From assembly GCA_910574995.1 (NCBI GenBank), contig CAJTCS010000001.1, forward strand, positions 124,001 to 188,000: a stretch of 64,000 nt of DNA. The letters run 5' to 3'. The notes beneath the pieces are model-generated. The model made no database searches. It was not told where the DNA came from and saw only the letters and a program-made list of their open reading frames with translations. Source of the DNA: Oscillospiraceae bacterium (GTDB taxonomy: Bacteria; Bacillota; Clostridia; Oscillospirales; Acutalibacteraceae). The stretch's first letter is position 1, and each line of letters starts with the position of its first letter. This document shows, in pieces, positions 24,676-33,515 of the stretch. The position numbers and the translations under genes were made by a program.

Positions 24676-26430
24676 ATGCTGCAGGGTATTGCTGCTTCTG
24701 CGGGGATTGGCTTAGGACGGGTCATGCTTTTAGAGGAACAAAGCCTTACCTACCCCACAGCCCCGCCTGCGGATATACAGGCGGAGCTGGGGCGTTTCCA
24801 GGCGGCGGTAGGGGTATTCCGGCAGAACACCCAGGCCCAGGCCGAGCTGCTGCGCCATTCCGCCGGGCACAAGGAGGCGCAGATCCTGTCGGCCCACGTC
24901 CAAATGGTGGAGGACCCCTATTTTACCGGGGAAGTTGAAAAACATATCCAAGAGGGCAAACGGGCCGAAGCCGCCCTGGACCAGGTGTGCCAGTGGTTCA
25001 CCGCCATGTTCCTGGCCTCTGGGGACGACCTGACCCAGCAGCGGGCGGCGGACGTGCGGGACGTGCGCACAGGCCTGCTGTGCGTGCTGCTGGGCCTGGA
25101 AGAGGTAGAGGTCTCACAGGCGCCCAAGGGCACGGTGCTGGTGGCCAAAGAGATATCCCCTTCCGTGGCGGCGGGGATAAACCCGAAGAACATTGTAGGC
25201 ATCGTAACGGAGATAGGCGGCATGACCTCCCACTCCGCCATCCTGGCCAGGGCCCTGCAGGTGCCGGCCGTGTTGGGCCTGCCGGGGGCCACCGGGCTTT
25301 TGAAAGCCAGCTCTTTTGTCATTGTAGACGGCAGCACCGGGGAGGTTGTCCCCGAGCCCCAGGCGGACGTAGTGCAGGATTACCGCAAGCGCAGGCAGGC
25401 TTTCCTGCGGCGCAGGTGGCAGCTGAACCGCCTGCGGGGCAAGCCCACCCAGGCGGCCAGCGGGGAGCGTTTCCATTTATATTGCAACATCAGCAAGCCC
25501 CAGGACGCGGAAAAGGCCCTGGAGGAGGACGGGGAGGGCGTGGGGCTCTTCCGCACCGAGTACCTTTTTATGGACCGGGACAGGCTGCCCGGGGAGGAAG
25601 AGCAGTTCCGGGCATACCGCAAGGCGGCCCAGGCCCTGGAAGGCCGGACGCTGACCATCCGTACCTTGGACCTGGGCGGGGACAAGGCGGTGCCTTATTT
25701 GGACCTGCCCCGGGAGGACAACCCCTTCCTGGGCACCCGGGGCATCCGCTATTGCCTGGAGCACCCGGATATCTTTTCCACCCAGCTGCGGGCCGTACTG
25801 CGGGCCAGCGCCTACGGGAAGCTGCGGCTGCTGTTCCCTATGATATGCACCCTGGAAGAGCTGTGGGCAGGCCGGGCTTTCCTGGAGAAGGCCAAGGTAG
25901 AGCTTACCGCCCAGGGCCTGGCTTTTGACGCCAGGATCCCGGTGGGCATTATGGTCGAGACCCCCTCGGCTGCGGCCATTGCCGACCTTTTGGCCCGGGA
26001 CGCAGACTTTTTCAGCATCGGCACCAATGACCTTACCGGCTATATCATGGCCTGCGACCGGGGGAACCCCCAGGTGTCCGGCCTGTTCTCTTCCCTGCAG
26101 CCCGCCGTGCTGCGGTGCATCCGGCAGGTCATCCAATGCGCGCAAGGGCACGGCATCCAGGTTGGTATGTGCGGCGAGGCCGCCGCGAACCCCATGATAA
26201 TCCCGCTGCTGATGGCTTTCGGCCTGACAGAGTTCAGCGTGGCGGCGGCCTCGGTACTTTCTGTGCGCAAGGCCATCTCCCAGTGGACCATGGAGGGGGC
26301 CCGCCAGGTAGCGGAAGAGGTGATGTCCATGCCCACCGAAGAGGACATTGTGCGGTTCCTGCGGGCCCATGGGCCCGCGGCGGCCGGCGGGCGGGACAAG
26401 GCCGCCAGAATACGGCTTCCACAGGTATAA
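24676..26430 (+). CDS. ptsP: PTS enzyme I (phosphoenolpyruvate-protein phosphotransferase)
   Basis: About 584 residues; GTG 24667 is an alternative start three codons earlier. The N-terminal swivelling domain carries GGMTSHSAILAR with the phospho-acceptor His near residue 186. The PEP-binding barrel has GLFRTEYLFMDR, DFFSIGTNDLTGY and GMCGEAA with the catalytic Cys. It transfers phosphate from PEP to HPr in the cytoplasm. No HPr or EII gene lies nearby, so it serves the cell's sugar-uptake system from a solitary locus. The symbol could equally be ptsI. An 11-bp-stem terminator follows. Confidence 0.88.
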   Translation: MLQGIAASAGIGLGRVMLLEEQSLTYPTAPPADIQAELGRFQAAVGVFRQNTQAQAELLRHSAGHKEAQILSAHVQMVEDPYFTGEVEKHIQEGKRAEAALDQVCQWFTAMFLASGDDLTQQRAADVRDVRTGLLCVLLGLEEVEVSQAPKGTVLVAKEISPSVAAGINPKNIVGIVTEIGGMTSHSAILARALQVPAVLGLPGATGLLKASSFVIVDGSTGEVVPEPQADVVQDYRKRRQAFLRRRWQLNRLRGKPTQAASGERFHLYCNISKPQDAEKALEEDGEGVGLFRTEYLFMDRDRLPGEEEQFRAYRKAAQALEGRTLTIRTLDLGGDKAVPYLDLPREDNPFLGTRGIRYCLEHPDIFSTQLRAVLRASAYGKLRLLFPMICTLEELWAGRAFLEKAKVELTAQGLAFDARIPVGIMVETPSAAAIADLLARDADFFSIGTNDLTGYIMACDRGNPQVSGLFSSLQPAVLRCIRQVIQCAQGHGIQVGMCGEAAANPMIIPLLMAFGLTEFSVAAASVLSVRKAISQWTMEGARQVAEEVMSMPTEEDIVRFLRAHGPAAAGGRDKAARIRLPQV

Positions 26431-26525
26431 AGGGCAAAAAGGCCCGCCCCGGCAGCGGGACAGGCCCCCGGGCTGCACGCGCGGGAGGGGAAAGCGGCAG
26501 GGGCAGAAAACCGCATAAGAACGCC

Positions 26526-26560
26526 AAAGGGCGGCCTGCATGGGAAGCGGGCCGCCCTTT
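26526..26560 (+). terminator. Intrinsic terminator after enzyme I
   Basis: AAAGGGCGGCC (26526-26536) pairs perfectly with GGCCGCCCTTT (26550-26560). Confidence 0.75.
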
Positions 26561-26666
26561 CCGTACCCAACCCCCGGGAGGGCGGCTGATTGGAAAAAAG
26601 CTATTGACGCGGCCGCTGGAAAGGCGTAAAATCATAAACGAAAGACAGGAAAGGGAGGCGGACAGT

Positions 26667-27428
26667 ATGGTAACAGCCGTAATCACCGGCGCTTCCGGCG
26701 GGCTGGGCAGGGAATATATCGATGCGGTCATGGAACAGTATCCCAGCGTAGATGCGTTCTGGCTTATCGGCCGGAACAAAGAGGCATTGTGGAAGCTGGC
26801 CGAGGGGCACACCGACAAGACCATTGCAACCATCGCCCTGGACTTTACCAAAGAAGAGAGCTTGGACGTGATGGAGCAGCTGCTGAAGGAGAACAACCCA
26901 GAAATCAAGGTGCTGGTGAACAACGCGGGCTTTGGCAAATGTACAGACTTCTTTTCTTCTGTACGGGGTGAGCAGACCGGCATGGTAGACCTGAATTGCC
27001 GGGCCCTTACGGGCCTGACCCGCCTGTGCCTGCCCTATATGCTGGACGACAGCCTGGTGCTGAACGTTTCTTCTATCGCGGCCTTTGCCCCCACGCCCCG
27101 CATGTCTGTATACAGCGCCACAAAAGCCTATGTGCTGGCTTTCTCCAAGGCCCTGCACGACGAGCTGCGGCCCCGGGGCATCAAGGTGACGGCCGTGTGC
27201 CCGGGCCCCATGGACACAGACTTCTGGCATGTGGCCAATGTGCCGGAAGGCAAGTCCCGGCTGATCGACAGCCTGCCCCGGGTATCCCCCAAGGAGGTGG
27301 CCATCGGCTCTTTGCGGGCGGCCAAGCGGGGGAAGATCGTATACACCAAGGGCTTTTGGTACAAGCTTTACCGCCTGGCGGCCAAGCTTCTGCCCCATGG
27401 GTTTATCATGGAGTTTACGGAGGTATAG
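26667..27428 (+). CDS. Short-chain dehydrogenase/reductase
   Basis: A 253-residue SDR from the ATG at 26667: ITGASGGLGREY (NAD(P) loop), VLVNNAGFG, NVSSIAAF (Ser) and YSATKAY (Tyr-x3-Lys). PGPMDTDFW follows the catalytic strand. The C-terminal region GFWYKLYRLAAKLLPHGFIM is hydrophobic and basic, as in membrane-associated SDRs. The substrate is unknown. The next gene starts two bases after its stop. Confidence 0.87.
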   Translation: MVTAVITGASGGLGREYIDAVMEQYPSVDAFWLIGRNKEALWKLAEGHTDKTIATIALDFTKEESLDVMEQLLKENNPEIKVLVNNAGFGKCTDFFSSVRGEQTGMVDLNCRALTGLTRLCLPYMLDDSLVLNVSSIAAFAPTPRMSVYSATKAYVLAFSKALHDELRPRGIKVTAVCPGPMDTDFWHVANVPEGKSRLIDSLPRVSPKEVAIGSLRAAKRGKIVYTKGFWYKLYRLAAKLLPHGFIMEFTEV

Positions 27429-27430
27429 CG

Positions 27431-27985
27431 ATGCAGTACCAGGTTTATGCGCAAGAGGGCCCCGTGGCCCTGCGCCCGTTGGCCCCGGCGGACGCGGGCC
27501 GGCTGCTTTGCTGGCTTACTGACCGGCGGGTGCTGGAATATTGGGAGGGGCCCAGCGCCGTTTTCACCCCCCGGCGCATACAAGAGGATTTTTTTGAGGA
27601 CGGATGGAATGCCAGCCGCTGCATCATACAGTTTGAAGGGGAAGACATAGGGTATGCCCAGGCATACCAGCTGGACGGGGCCATGTGCGGGGAATACCAC
27701 TATCCCCACAAGGACCGGAAGGCCTTTGGGGTCGACCAGTTCATCGGCAAGCCGGAACTGTGGGGGCGGGGTATCGGCCGGCGGTTCATCCGGCTGCTGC
27801 TGGGGTTTTTGCAGGCCCAGGGGGCGCAGGCTGTGGTGTTGGACCCCCACGCGGACAATACGCGGGCCATCCGCTGCTATGAGGCCTGCGGCTTCCGGAA
27901 GCTGGCTTTCCTGCCCCGGCATGAGATGCATGACGGGGCGCTGGTGGATTGCTGGCTGATGGAGTGGCGGCCGGCGGGAAGCTAG
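27431..27985 (+). CDS. GNAT acetyltransferase, AAC(6')-like
   Basis: A 184-residue acetyltransferase. VDQFIGKPELWGRGIGRR is the acetyl-CoA loop and TRAIRCYEACGFRK the C-terminal motif; both follow the AAC(6')-Ib/aminoglycoside 6'-N-acetyltransferase layout. The preceding YHYPHKDRKAFG is also as in that group. It could modify aminoglycosides or a housekeeping amine. It is coupled to the SDR gene, with no mobile DNA nearby, so it is probably intrinsic. Confidence 0.75.
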   Translation: MQYQVYAQEGPVALRPLAPADAGRLLCWLTDRRVLEYWEGPSAVFTPRRIQEDFFEDGWNASRCIIQFEGEDIGYAQAYQLDGAMCGEYHYPHKDRKAFGVDQFIGKPELWGRGIGRRFIRLLLGFLQAQGAQAVVLDPHADNTRAIRCYEACGFRKLAFLPRHEMHDGALVDCWLMEWRPAGS

Positions 27986-28008
27986 GGCTTTCCGGCAAAA
28001 TTTGCGGG

Positions 28009-28033
28009 ATCCCCGGGTAAATACCCTGGGGAT
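28009..28033. repeat. Stem-loop after the acetyltransferase gene
   Basis: ATCCCCGGG(T) and (A)CCCTGGGGAT pair with one mismatch around a 4-5 base loop. No T-run follows, so it may be a stabilising hairpin. Confidence 0.4.
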
Positions 28034-28112
28034 ATGCCAGTGTGGCCCACGGTTTGCCCCCTGGATGGGGATGGGCTTCGCGCCGTCCCATGGACGCCGT
28101 TTCTGCATACGG

Positions 28113-28147
28113 AAAGGGCCCCTGCCAGCCTGGCGGGGGCCCTTTTA
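28113..28147 (+). terminator. Intrinsic terminator upstream of the NUDIX gene
   Basis: A 15-base arm beginning AAAGGGCCCC (28113-28127) pairs with 28131-28145 around a 3-base loop, followed by Ts. It closes the SDR-acetyltransferase transcript. Confidence 0.7.
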
Positions 28148-28157
28148 TGCGCTGCGG

Positions 28158-28186
28158 TTGACAATCCTCCCCCTGGGCCCTATAAT
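28158..28186 (+). promoter_or_regulatory. Consensus promoter of the NUDIX gene
   Basis: TTGACA (28158-28163), a 17-base spacer and TATAAT (28181-28186): a perfect housekeeping promoter 51 bases before the start codon. Confidence 0.85.
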
Positions 28187-28237
28187 TTGCTATGGCCGGC
28201 GCGTGCGGGGACGCGGGGCGGGAAGGGGACGGAAACG

Positions 28238-28654
28238 ATGCGCTGCAGGATATTCCCAATGGAAGAGACGGACGAATATAAATATGTGGTGGTGGTTTCC
28301 CGGTATCAGGGCAGGCTTCTGCTCAGCCGCCACCGGAAGCGGTCCACCTGGGAGACCCAGGGCGGGCATATCGAGCCTGGGGAAACGCCGGAACAGGCCG
28401 CCCGCCGGGAGCTGTGGGAGGAATCGGGGGCAGAGGTGTTTTCCTTAACGCCCCTTTGCGGGTATCGCGCCACGGACGGCGGCTGGGAGGAAGGGGCAAA
28501 TGGAGCCGTTTTCCTGGCGGATATCCAGCGGCTGGGCCCTTTGCCGGAAAGCGAGATGGCCGAGGCGCGCCTGTTCGACAGGCTGCCGGAAAACCTGACG
28601 TACCCGGACATTACGCCCTGGATGTGGGGGCGGCTGCTGGAAGCGGGCCTATAG
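28238..28654 (+). CDS. NUDIX hydrolase
   Basis: A 138-residue protein. The NUDIX box is complete: GGHIEPGETPEQAARRELWE followed by ESGA. The substrate loop WETQ and the small C-terminal part resemble MutT/8-oxo-dGTP-type hydrolases, but the substrate is not certain. The longer frame from 28034 reads through the promoter and is not used. It is a single-gene transcript. Confidence 0.85.
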   Translation: MRCRIFPMEETDEYKYVVVVSRYQGRLLLSRHRKRSTWETQGGHIEPGETPEQAARRELWEESGAEVFSLTPLCGYRATDGGWEEGANGAVFLADIQRLGPLPESEMAEARLFDRLPENLTYPDITPWMWGRLLEAGL

Positions 28655-28709
28655 CGGCGGGGGAATGTGAATAGGCTGTTACATGTTTTTTAACATTCCT
28701 GACGCTGCC

Positions 28710-28738
28710 TTGACGGGAGGGGCCCCCTGTGCTATAGT
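28710..28738 (+). promoter_or_regulatory. Promoter of the ABC exporter operon
   Basis: TTGACG, 17 bases, TATAGT; about 116 bases before the ATG at 28855. Confidence 0.65.
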
Positions 28739-28854
28739 CAGTAAAGCTATGCGCTTTCCAAAAGCTTCCGGGCGGGCTGCGGGGAATGCGGCCTGCCCGG
28801 CTGCGGCTTTGGATGTAGGCCAAGGAAGACACAGACGTGGAAAGGGGAAAAGCC

Positions 28855-31557
28855 ATGAAGCTGACCATGCGGTACCTCAGGCCCTATTGGGCGTTGGTGT
28901 TGCTGTGCATCCTTTTACTGTTCGGGCAGGCCATGTGCGACCTAAGCCTGCCCAACCGGATGAGCAGCCTGGTGAATGTGGGCATACAGCAGCAGGGGCT
29001 GGACGCCGCCGCCCCAGAGGCCATAAGCCGGAAAGGCCAGGCGCTGCTGGGATATTTTGCCGGGGAAGAGGGCAGGCTTGTTTTACAGGAGGCGTACTTT
29101 ACGGTAGAGCCGGAAAGCAGCGAGGCCCAGCGCCTGGCCAAAGAGTACCCCCTGGCGCGCCGGGAGGCGGTGTGCGTGCTGCGGGACGGCCTGGGGCCGG
29201 AAGAGCGGCAGGCGGTTGACCGGGCGTATGCCCAGGCGGCCTATGGCTTTTTGCTGTACATGCAGCAGGCCGAAGCCGACGGCGAATGGGAGCGCCTGGC
29301 CCGGGAAGCGGCCCAGGGGGGCGGCCTGCCCGGCCTGTCGCATGACGGTTTCCCCGGGGGGGAAGGCAGCGGCTTCCCTGATGGCCCCAGCCAGGCGGGG
29401 GGCGGCGCCCCGGGCTTGGGGGCCGATGGGGGGGAAGCCCCAGGAAGCGTAGGCCCGGGCGAGACGGTGCTGCCTGACGGCGCCATATCCTCTGTACCCC
29501 AAAGCGCCCAGGGCGGCCTGCGGCTGGACGTGCTGCCCCTTTCGGACATGCCCGGCGCCGGGGAGGGCATACAGCCGGTGGAGGACGCGCCCCCTTTGTG
29601 GGAGGCCGTGGAGGACGCGGCCAGCGGGGGGTACCAGGAAGCGGCCGGGGAAAAAGAATCGCCGGCGCAGGAATTCTTTGGGGAAAGCGCCGCCCCTAGC
29701 CCAGGGCCGGATGAGGCCGCCCCGGGCGCCCCAGAGGGGCAGGGGGTTTCCGGGGCCGCGGGGCTGGACCTGTCGGAGGCAGGCGGGCTCTCTGGGCTGA
29801 CAGCGGAGCGCCTGTACCAGGTCTTGCCCTTGCTGGCTTTTGCGCCCCAGGAAAGCCTGGACCGGGCCGCGGGGCAGGCGGCGGCCAGCGCCTCTATGAT
29901 GGGGGACCAGGTGGGCGTGGCCTTGAAAAAGCTTTTCTATGAAGAGCTGGGCATAGACACAGGCCCCATGCAGGAAGACTATATCTGGGGCACAGGCCTG
30001 CAGATGCTGGGCCTGGCCCTTCTGGGGGCCCTGGCGGCGGTGCTGGTGGGCCTGTTCTCCTCCCGCATTGCGGCGGCGGTGGGCAGGCGGCTGCGCCACG
30101 ACCTGTTCCAAAAGGTACAGGCCATGGGCGGCCCGGAATTCGACCGGTTTTCTACGGCCTCCTTGATCACCCGCACCACCAACGACGTGCAGCAGGTGCA
30201 GATGCTCATCACCATGGGCCTGCGGCTGGTGTGCTACGCGCCCATTATGGGCGTTGGGGGCGTTGTGTTCGCCCTGGAAAAAAGCGTGTCCATGAGCTGG
30301 ACCGTGGCGGCGGCGGTGGCGGTGATGCTGGGCCTGGTGGCTGTGGCCATGGCTTTGGCGCTGCCCCGGTTCAAGGCGCTGCAGGGGCTGATGGACCGGC
30401 TGAACCGCATCAGCCGCGAGCATCTCTCGGGCATGCTGGTGGTGCGGGCGTTTGGCAACCAGGCCTTTGAAGAGGGGCGTTTTGATGAGGCCAACCGGGA
30501 GCTGGCGGACACCAACCGTTTTGTCCAGCGGGTCATGTCTGCCATGATGCCCGCCATGATGCTGGTGATGAACCTGGCCTCGATTACCATTATGTGGGTG
30601 GGCGGCCATGCCATAGCTCAGTCTACCCTGCAGATAGGCGACATGATGGCCTTCATCCAGTACGCCATGCAGATCATCTCTTCCTTTTTGATGATTGCCA
30701 TGATGTTCGTCATGCTGCCCCGGGCCTCTGTGTCCGCGGTGCGCATTGGCGAAGTGCTGGACATGCCCCTGGCCATCCAGGACCCGGCAAGCCCCAAAGC
30801 CCTGGGGGAGGCCAAGGGCGAGGTGGCCTTCCACGACGTGTCCTTCCGGTATGGGGACGCGGAAAGCCCGGTGCTGGAGCACATCAGCTTCACCGCCCGG
30901 CCTGGGGAGACCACCGCCATCATCGGGGCCACCGGCGCGGGCAAGTCTACCCTGGTGAACCTGATCCCCCGGTTCTACGATGTGACGGAGGGCAGCATCA
31001 CCCTGGACGGCGTGGATATCCGCGAGCTTCCCCAGCAGGCCCTGCGGGAGGCTATCGGCTTTGTGCCCCAGAAGGCGCTGCTGTTCACCGGCTCCATCGA
31101 GGAGAACCTGCGCTGGGGCCGGGAGGACGCGGGCGAAGCGGAGCTTTCCGCCGCCGTTGCCACGGCCCAGGCCCAGGGGTTTGTAAGCGGCCTGGAGGAG
31201 GGCCTTTCCGCCTATGTGGCCCAGGGGGGGCAGAACTTCTCTGGGGGCCAGCGGCAGCGCCTGGCCATTGCCCGGGCGCTGCTGCGGAAGGCCCCGGTGT
31301 ATATCTTCGACGACAGCTTTTCGGCCCTGGACTTCCAGACAGACGCGGCCCTGCGCCGGGCCCTGCAGGAGACCACGGCCCAGTCGGCCATGATCGTGGT
31401 GGCGCAGCGCGTTGGGACCATTATGCACGCCCAGCAGATTTTGGTATTGGAAGACGGGAAGCTGGCGGGCAAGGGCACCCATGAAGAGCTGCTGGCCAGC
31501 TGCCCCGCCTACCGGGAGATTGCCGAAAGCCAGCTGCAAAAGGAGGGAACGGTATGA
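28855..31557 (+). CDS. Heterodimeric ABC exporter subunit 1, with a very large first extracellular loop
   Basis: About 900 residues (ATG at 28855 has AAAGGGG 7 bases upstream; GTG 28837 is weaker). One membrane segment (WALVLLCILLLFGQA) is followed by about 340 mostly hydrophilic Gly/Pro/Glu/Ala-rich residues, then segments 2-6 from LGLALLGALAAVLVGLF. The NBD has GATGAGKST, FSGGQRQR and YIFDDSFSALD, where the catalytic Glu is Asp, and the H-loop His is Gln (VVAQRVGT). This is the degenerate half of an asymmetric exporter. Its ATG-coupled partner follows. Substrate unknown. Confidence 0.87.
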   Translation: MKLTMRYLRPYWALVLLCILLLFGQAMCDLSLPNRMSSLVNVGIQQQGLDAAAPEAISRKGQALLGYFAGEEGRLVLQEAYFTVEPESSEAQRLAKEYPLARREAVCVLRDGLGPEERQAVDRAYAQAAYGFLLYMQQAEADGEWERLAREAAQGGGLPGLSHDGFPGGEGSGFPDGPSQAGGGAPGLGADGGEAPGSVGPGETVLPDGAISSVPQSAQGGLRLDVLPLSDMPGAGEGIQPVEDAPPLWEAVEDAASGGYQEAAGEKESPAQEFFGESAAPSPGPDEAAPGAPEGQGVSGAAGLDLSEAGGLSGLTAERLYQVLPLLAFAPQESLDRAAGQAAASASMMGDQVGVALKKLFYEELGIDTGPMQEDYIWGTGLQMLGLALLGALAAVLVGLFSSRIAAAVGRRLRHDLFQKVQAMGGPEFDRFSTASLITRTTNDVQQVQMLITMGLRLVCYAPIMGVGGVVFALEKSVSMSWTVAAAVAVMLGLVAVAMALALPRFKALQGLMDRLNRISREHLSGMLVVRAFGNQAFEEGRFDEANRELADTNRFVQRVMSAMMPAMMLVMNLASITIMWVGGHAIAQSTLQIGDMMAFIQYAMQIISSFLMIAMMFVMLPRASVSAVRIGEVLDMPLAIQDPASPKALGEAKGEVAFHDVSFRYGDAESPVLEHISFTARPGETTAIIGATGAGKSTLVNLIPRFYDVTEGSITLDGVDIRELPQQALREAIGFVPQKALLFTGSIEENLRWGREDAGEAELSAAVATAQAQGFVSGLEEGLSAYVAQGGQNFSGGQRQRLAIARALLRKAPVYIFDDSFSALDFQTDAALRRALQETTAQSAMIVVAQRVGTIMHAQQILVLEDGKLAGKGTHEELLASCPAYREIAESQLQKEGTV

Positions 31558-33395
31558 GCGGAAGAGGGAACGTCCCCCGCCCCCACGGGCATGGCCCCAT
31601 GGGCATGGCCATGGGGGCCAAGGCAAAAGATTTCAGGGGCAGCGCCCGGCAGCTGCTTTCCTACCTGAAGCCCTTCCGGCTGGCCATGGGGCTGGTGCTG
31701 CTGTTCGCGGCGGCCTCTACGCTGTTCAATATTGCCGGGCCCAAGGTGCTGGCCCTGGCCACCGACGAGCTGGCCGCCGGGCTGATGCGCATGGTGACAG
31801 GCGCGGGCGGCGGCATCGACTTTGGCTATATCGGCAAGGTGCTGCTGGCCATGGCGGGCCTATATTTGGTAAGCGCCCTGTTTTCCTATTTGCAGGGGCA
31901 CATCATGGCCGGCGTGTCCACCGACGTATCCTATAACCTGCGGGGCGCTATCGCCAAAAAAATAAACCGGCTGCCCCTGTCTTATTTCCACCACACCAGC
32001 CAGGGGGACGTGTTGTCCCGCATTACCAACGATGTGGACACCCTGTCCAGCTCGTTAAGCCAAAGCGTGACCCAGCTGGTCACCTCGGCGTGCACCATGA
32101 TAGGCGTGCTTATCATGATGCTGAGCATCAGCTGGCAGCTGACTTTGGTAGCCTTGTGCATGGTCCCCCTTTCCTTGGCGTTCACCCTGGGCGTCGTGAA
32201 AGCCTCCCAGCGGCACTTCCGGGGGCAGCAGGAATACCTGGGGGCTGTAAACGGCCGGGTAGAGGAGATGTACGGCGGCCATACGGTGGTAAAGGCCTTT
32301 AACCGGGAAAAGCAGGCCCTGGGCGCCTTTGACAAGGAGAACGGGAAGCTGTATGACGCCGGGTGGAAGGCCCAGTTCTTCTCCGGGCTGATGATGCCGG
32401 TGATAGGCTTTGTCAGCAATTTGGGGTATGTGGCCGTGTGCATGGCGGGGGCGGCCCTGGCGGCCTCTGGCGGCATGACCATCGGCGGTATACAGGCGTT
32501 CATCCAGTATGTGCGCAGCTTTACGCAGCCCATTGTGCAGCTGGCCAACACGGGCAGCCAGCTGCAGATGGCCGTAGCCGCCGCCGAGCGCGTCTTTGCT
32601 TTCCTGTCGGAAGAGGAAGAGCCCGCGCCTACGCCCGCCCTGCGCATGCAGGACCTGGACGTCCAGGGGGCCGTGACTTTCTCCCACGTACGCTTTGGCT
32701 ATAACGGCCCTGACGAGCCCGTCATCCGGGATTTTTCCGCTGTGGTCCTGCCCGGCCAGAAGGTGGCCATTGTGGGCCCCACCGGCGCGGGGAAGACCAC
32801 CATTGTCAAACTGCTGATGCGCTTCCACGACCTGGACGGCGGGGAGATCCTGTTGGACGGGCGCCCGGCCACGGATTTTTCCCGGGAGGACCTGCGCACC
32901 GAGTTCGGCATGGTCCTCCAGGACGCCTGGCTGTATAATGCCAGTATCATGGAGAACATCCGGTACGGCCGCCTGGACGCCACGGACGAAGAGGTGGTTG
33001 CCGCGGCAAAGGCCGCCCAGGCGGACCATTTTATCCGCACCTTGCCCGGCGGCTACCAGATGGAATTGAGCGAAGAGGGCACAAACGTATCCTTGGGGCA
33101 GAAGCAGCTGCTGACCATTGCCCGGGCTATCCTGGCGGACCCCCGGGTCATGATCCTGGACGAGGCCACCAGCTCGGTGGACACCCGTACCGAGGCGCTC
33201 CTCCAGCGGGCCATGGACAACCTGATGGAGGGCCGCACCAGCTTTATCATTGCCCACCGCCTTTCTACCATCCGCAGCGCCGACTTGATCCTCTGCATGC
33301 GGGACGGCGACATCGTAGAGCAGGGCACCCACGAAGAGCTGATGGCCCGGGGCGGCTTCTATGCCCAGTTGTATCAAAGCCAATTTGCCCAGTAA
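31554..33395 (+). CDS. Heterodimeric ABC exporter subunit 2
   Basis: A 613-residue half-transporter overlapping subunit 1 by ATGA. The first 25 residues are His/Met/Gly-rich (RPHGHGPMGMAMGAKAKDF), a possible metal-binding patch. Six membrane segments then an NBD with GPTGAGKTT, the variant signature VSLGQKQLL, VMILDEATSSVD (canonical Glu) and IIAHRLSTI (canonical His). It therefore supplies Walker B and the H-loop for the active ATP site while its own signature motif is altered. The two halves together form one drug/lipid-type exporter. Confidence 0.88.
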   Translation: MSGRGNVPRPHGHGPMGMAMGAKAKDFRGSARQLLSYLKPFRLAMGLVLLFAAASTLFNIAGPKVLALATDELAAGLMRMVTGAGGGIDFGYIGKVLLAMAGLYLVSALFSYLQGHIMAGVSTDVSYNLRGAIAKKINRLPLSYFHHTSQGDVLSRITNDVDTLSSSLSQSVTQLVTSACTMIGVLIMMLSISWQLTLVALCMVPLSLAFTLGVVKASQRHFRGQQEYLGAVNGRVEEMYGGHTVVKAFNREKQALGAFDKENGKLYDAGWKAQFFSGLMMPVIGFVSNLGYVAVCMAGAALAASGGMTIGGIQAFIQYVRSFTQPIVQLANTGSQLQMAVAAAERVFAFLSEEEEPAPTPALRMQDLDVQGAVTFSHVRFGYNGPDEPVIRDFSAVVLPGQKVAIVGPTGAGKTTIVKLLMRFHDLDGGEILLDGRPATDFSREDLRTEFGMVLQDAWLYNASIMENIRYGRLDATDEEVVAAAKAAQADHFIRTLPGGYQMELSEEGTNVSLGQKQLLTIARAILADPRVMILDEATSSVDTRTEALLQRAMDNLMEGRTSFIIAHRLSTIRSADLILCMRDGDIVEQGTHEELMARGGFYAQLYQSQFAQ

Positions 33396-33515
33396 GCTAT
33401 GGGCGGGTAAAAATAGCAAAGCAGTCCCCGGGCGCAGAAATCCAATGGTCCCGGCGCGGTTTGGCGCGGCGGAAAAGGACTTGGGCGCAGCCCCGGCAAA
33501 AGTGAGGGCAGGAAC

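Noticed and set aside
29083-31626. Antisense frame of 847 codons opposite the first ABC subunit
   Set aside because: GC-rich DNA makes long open antisense frames. The composition is His/Gly/Arg-rich and lacks any domain, while the sense frame has complete ABC motifs. Similar shadows lie opposite typA and the rnf operon.
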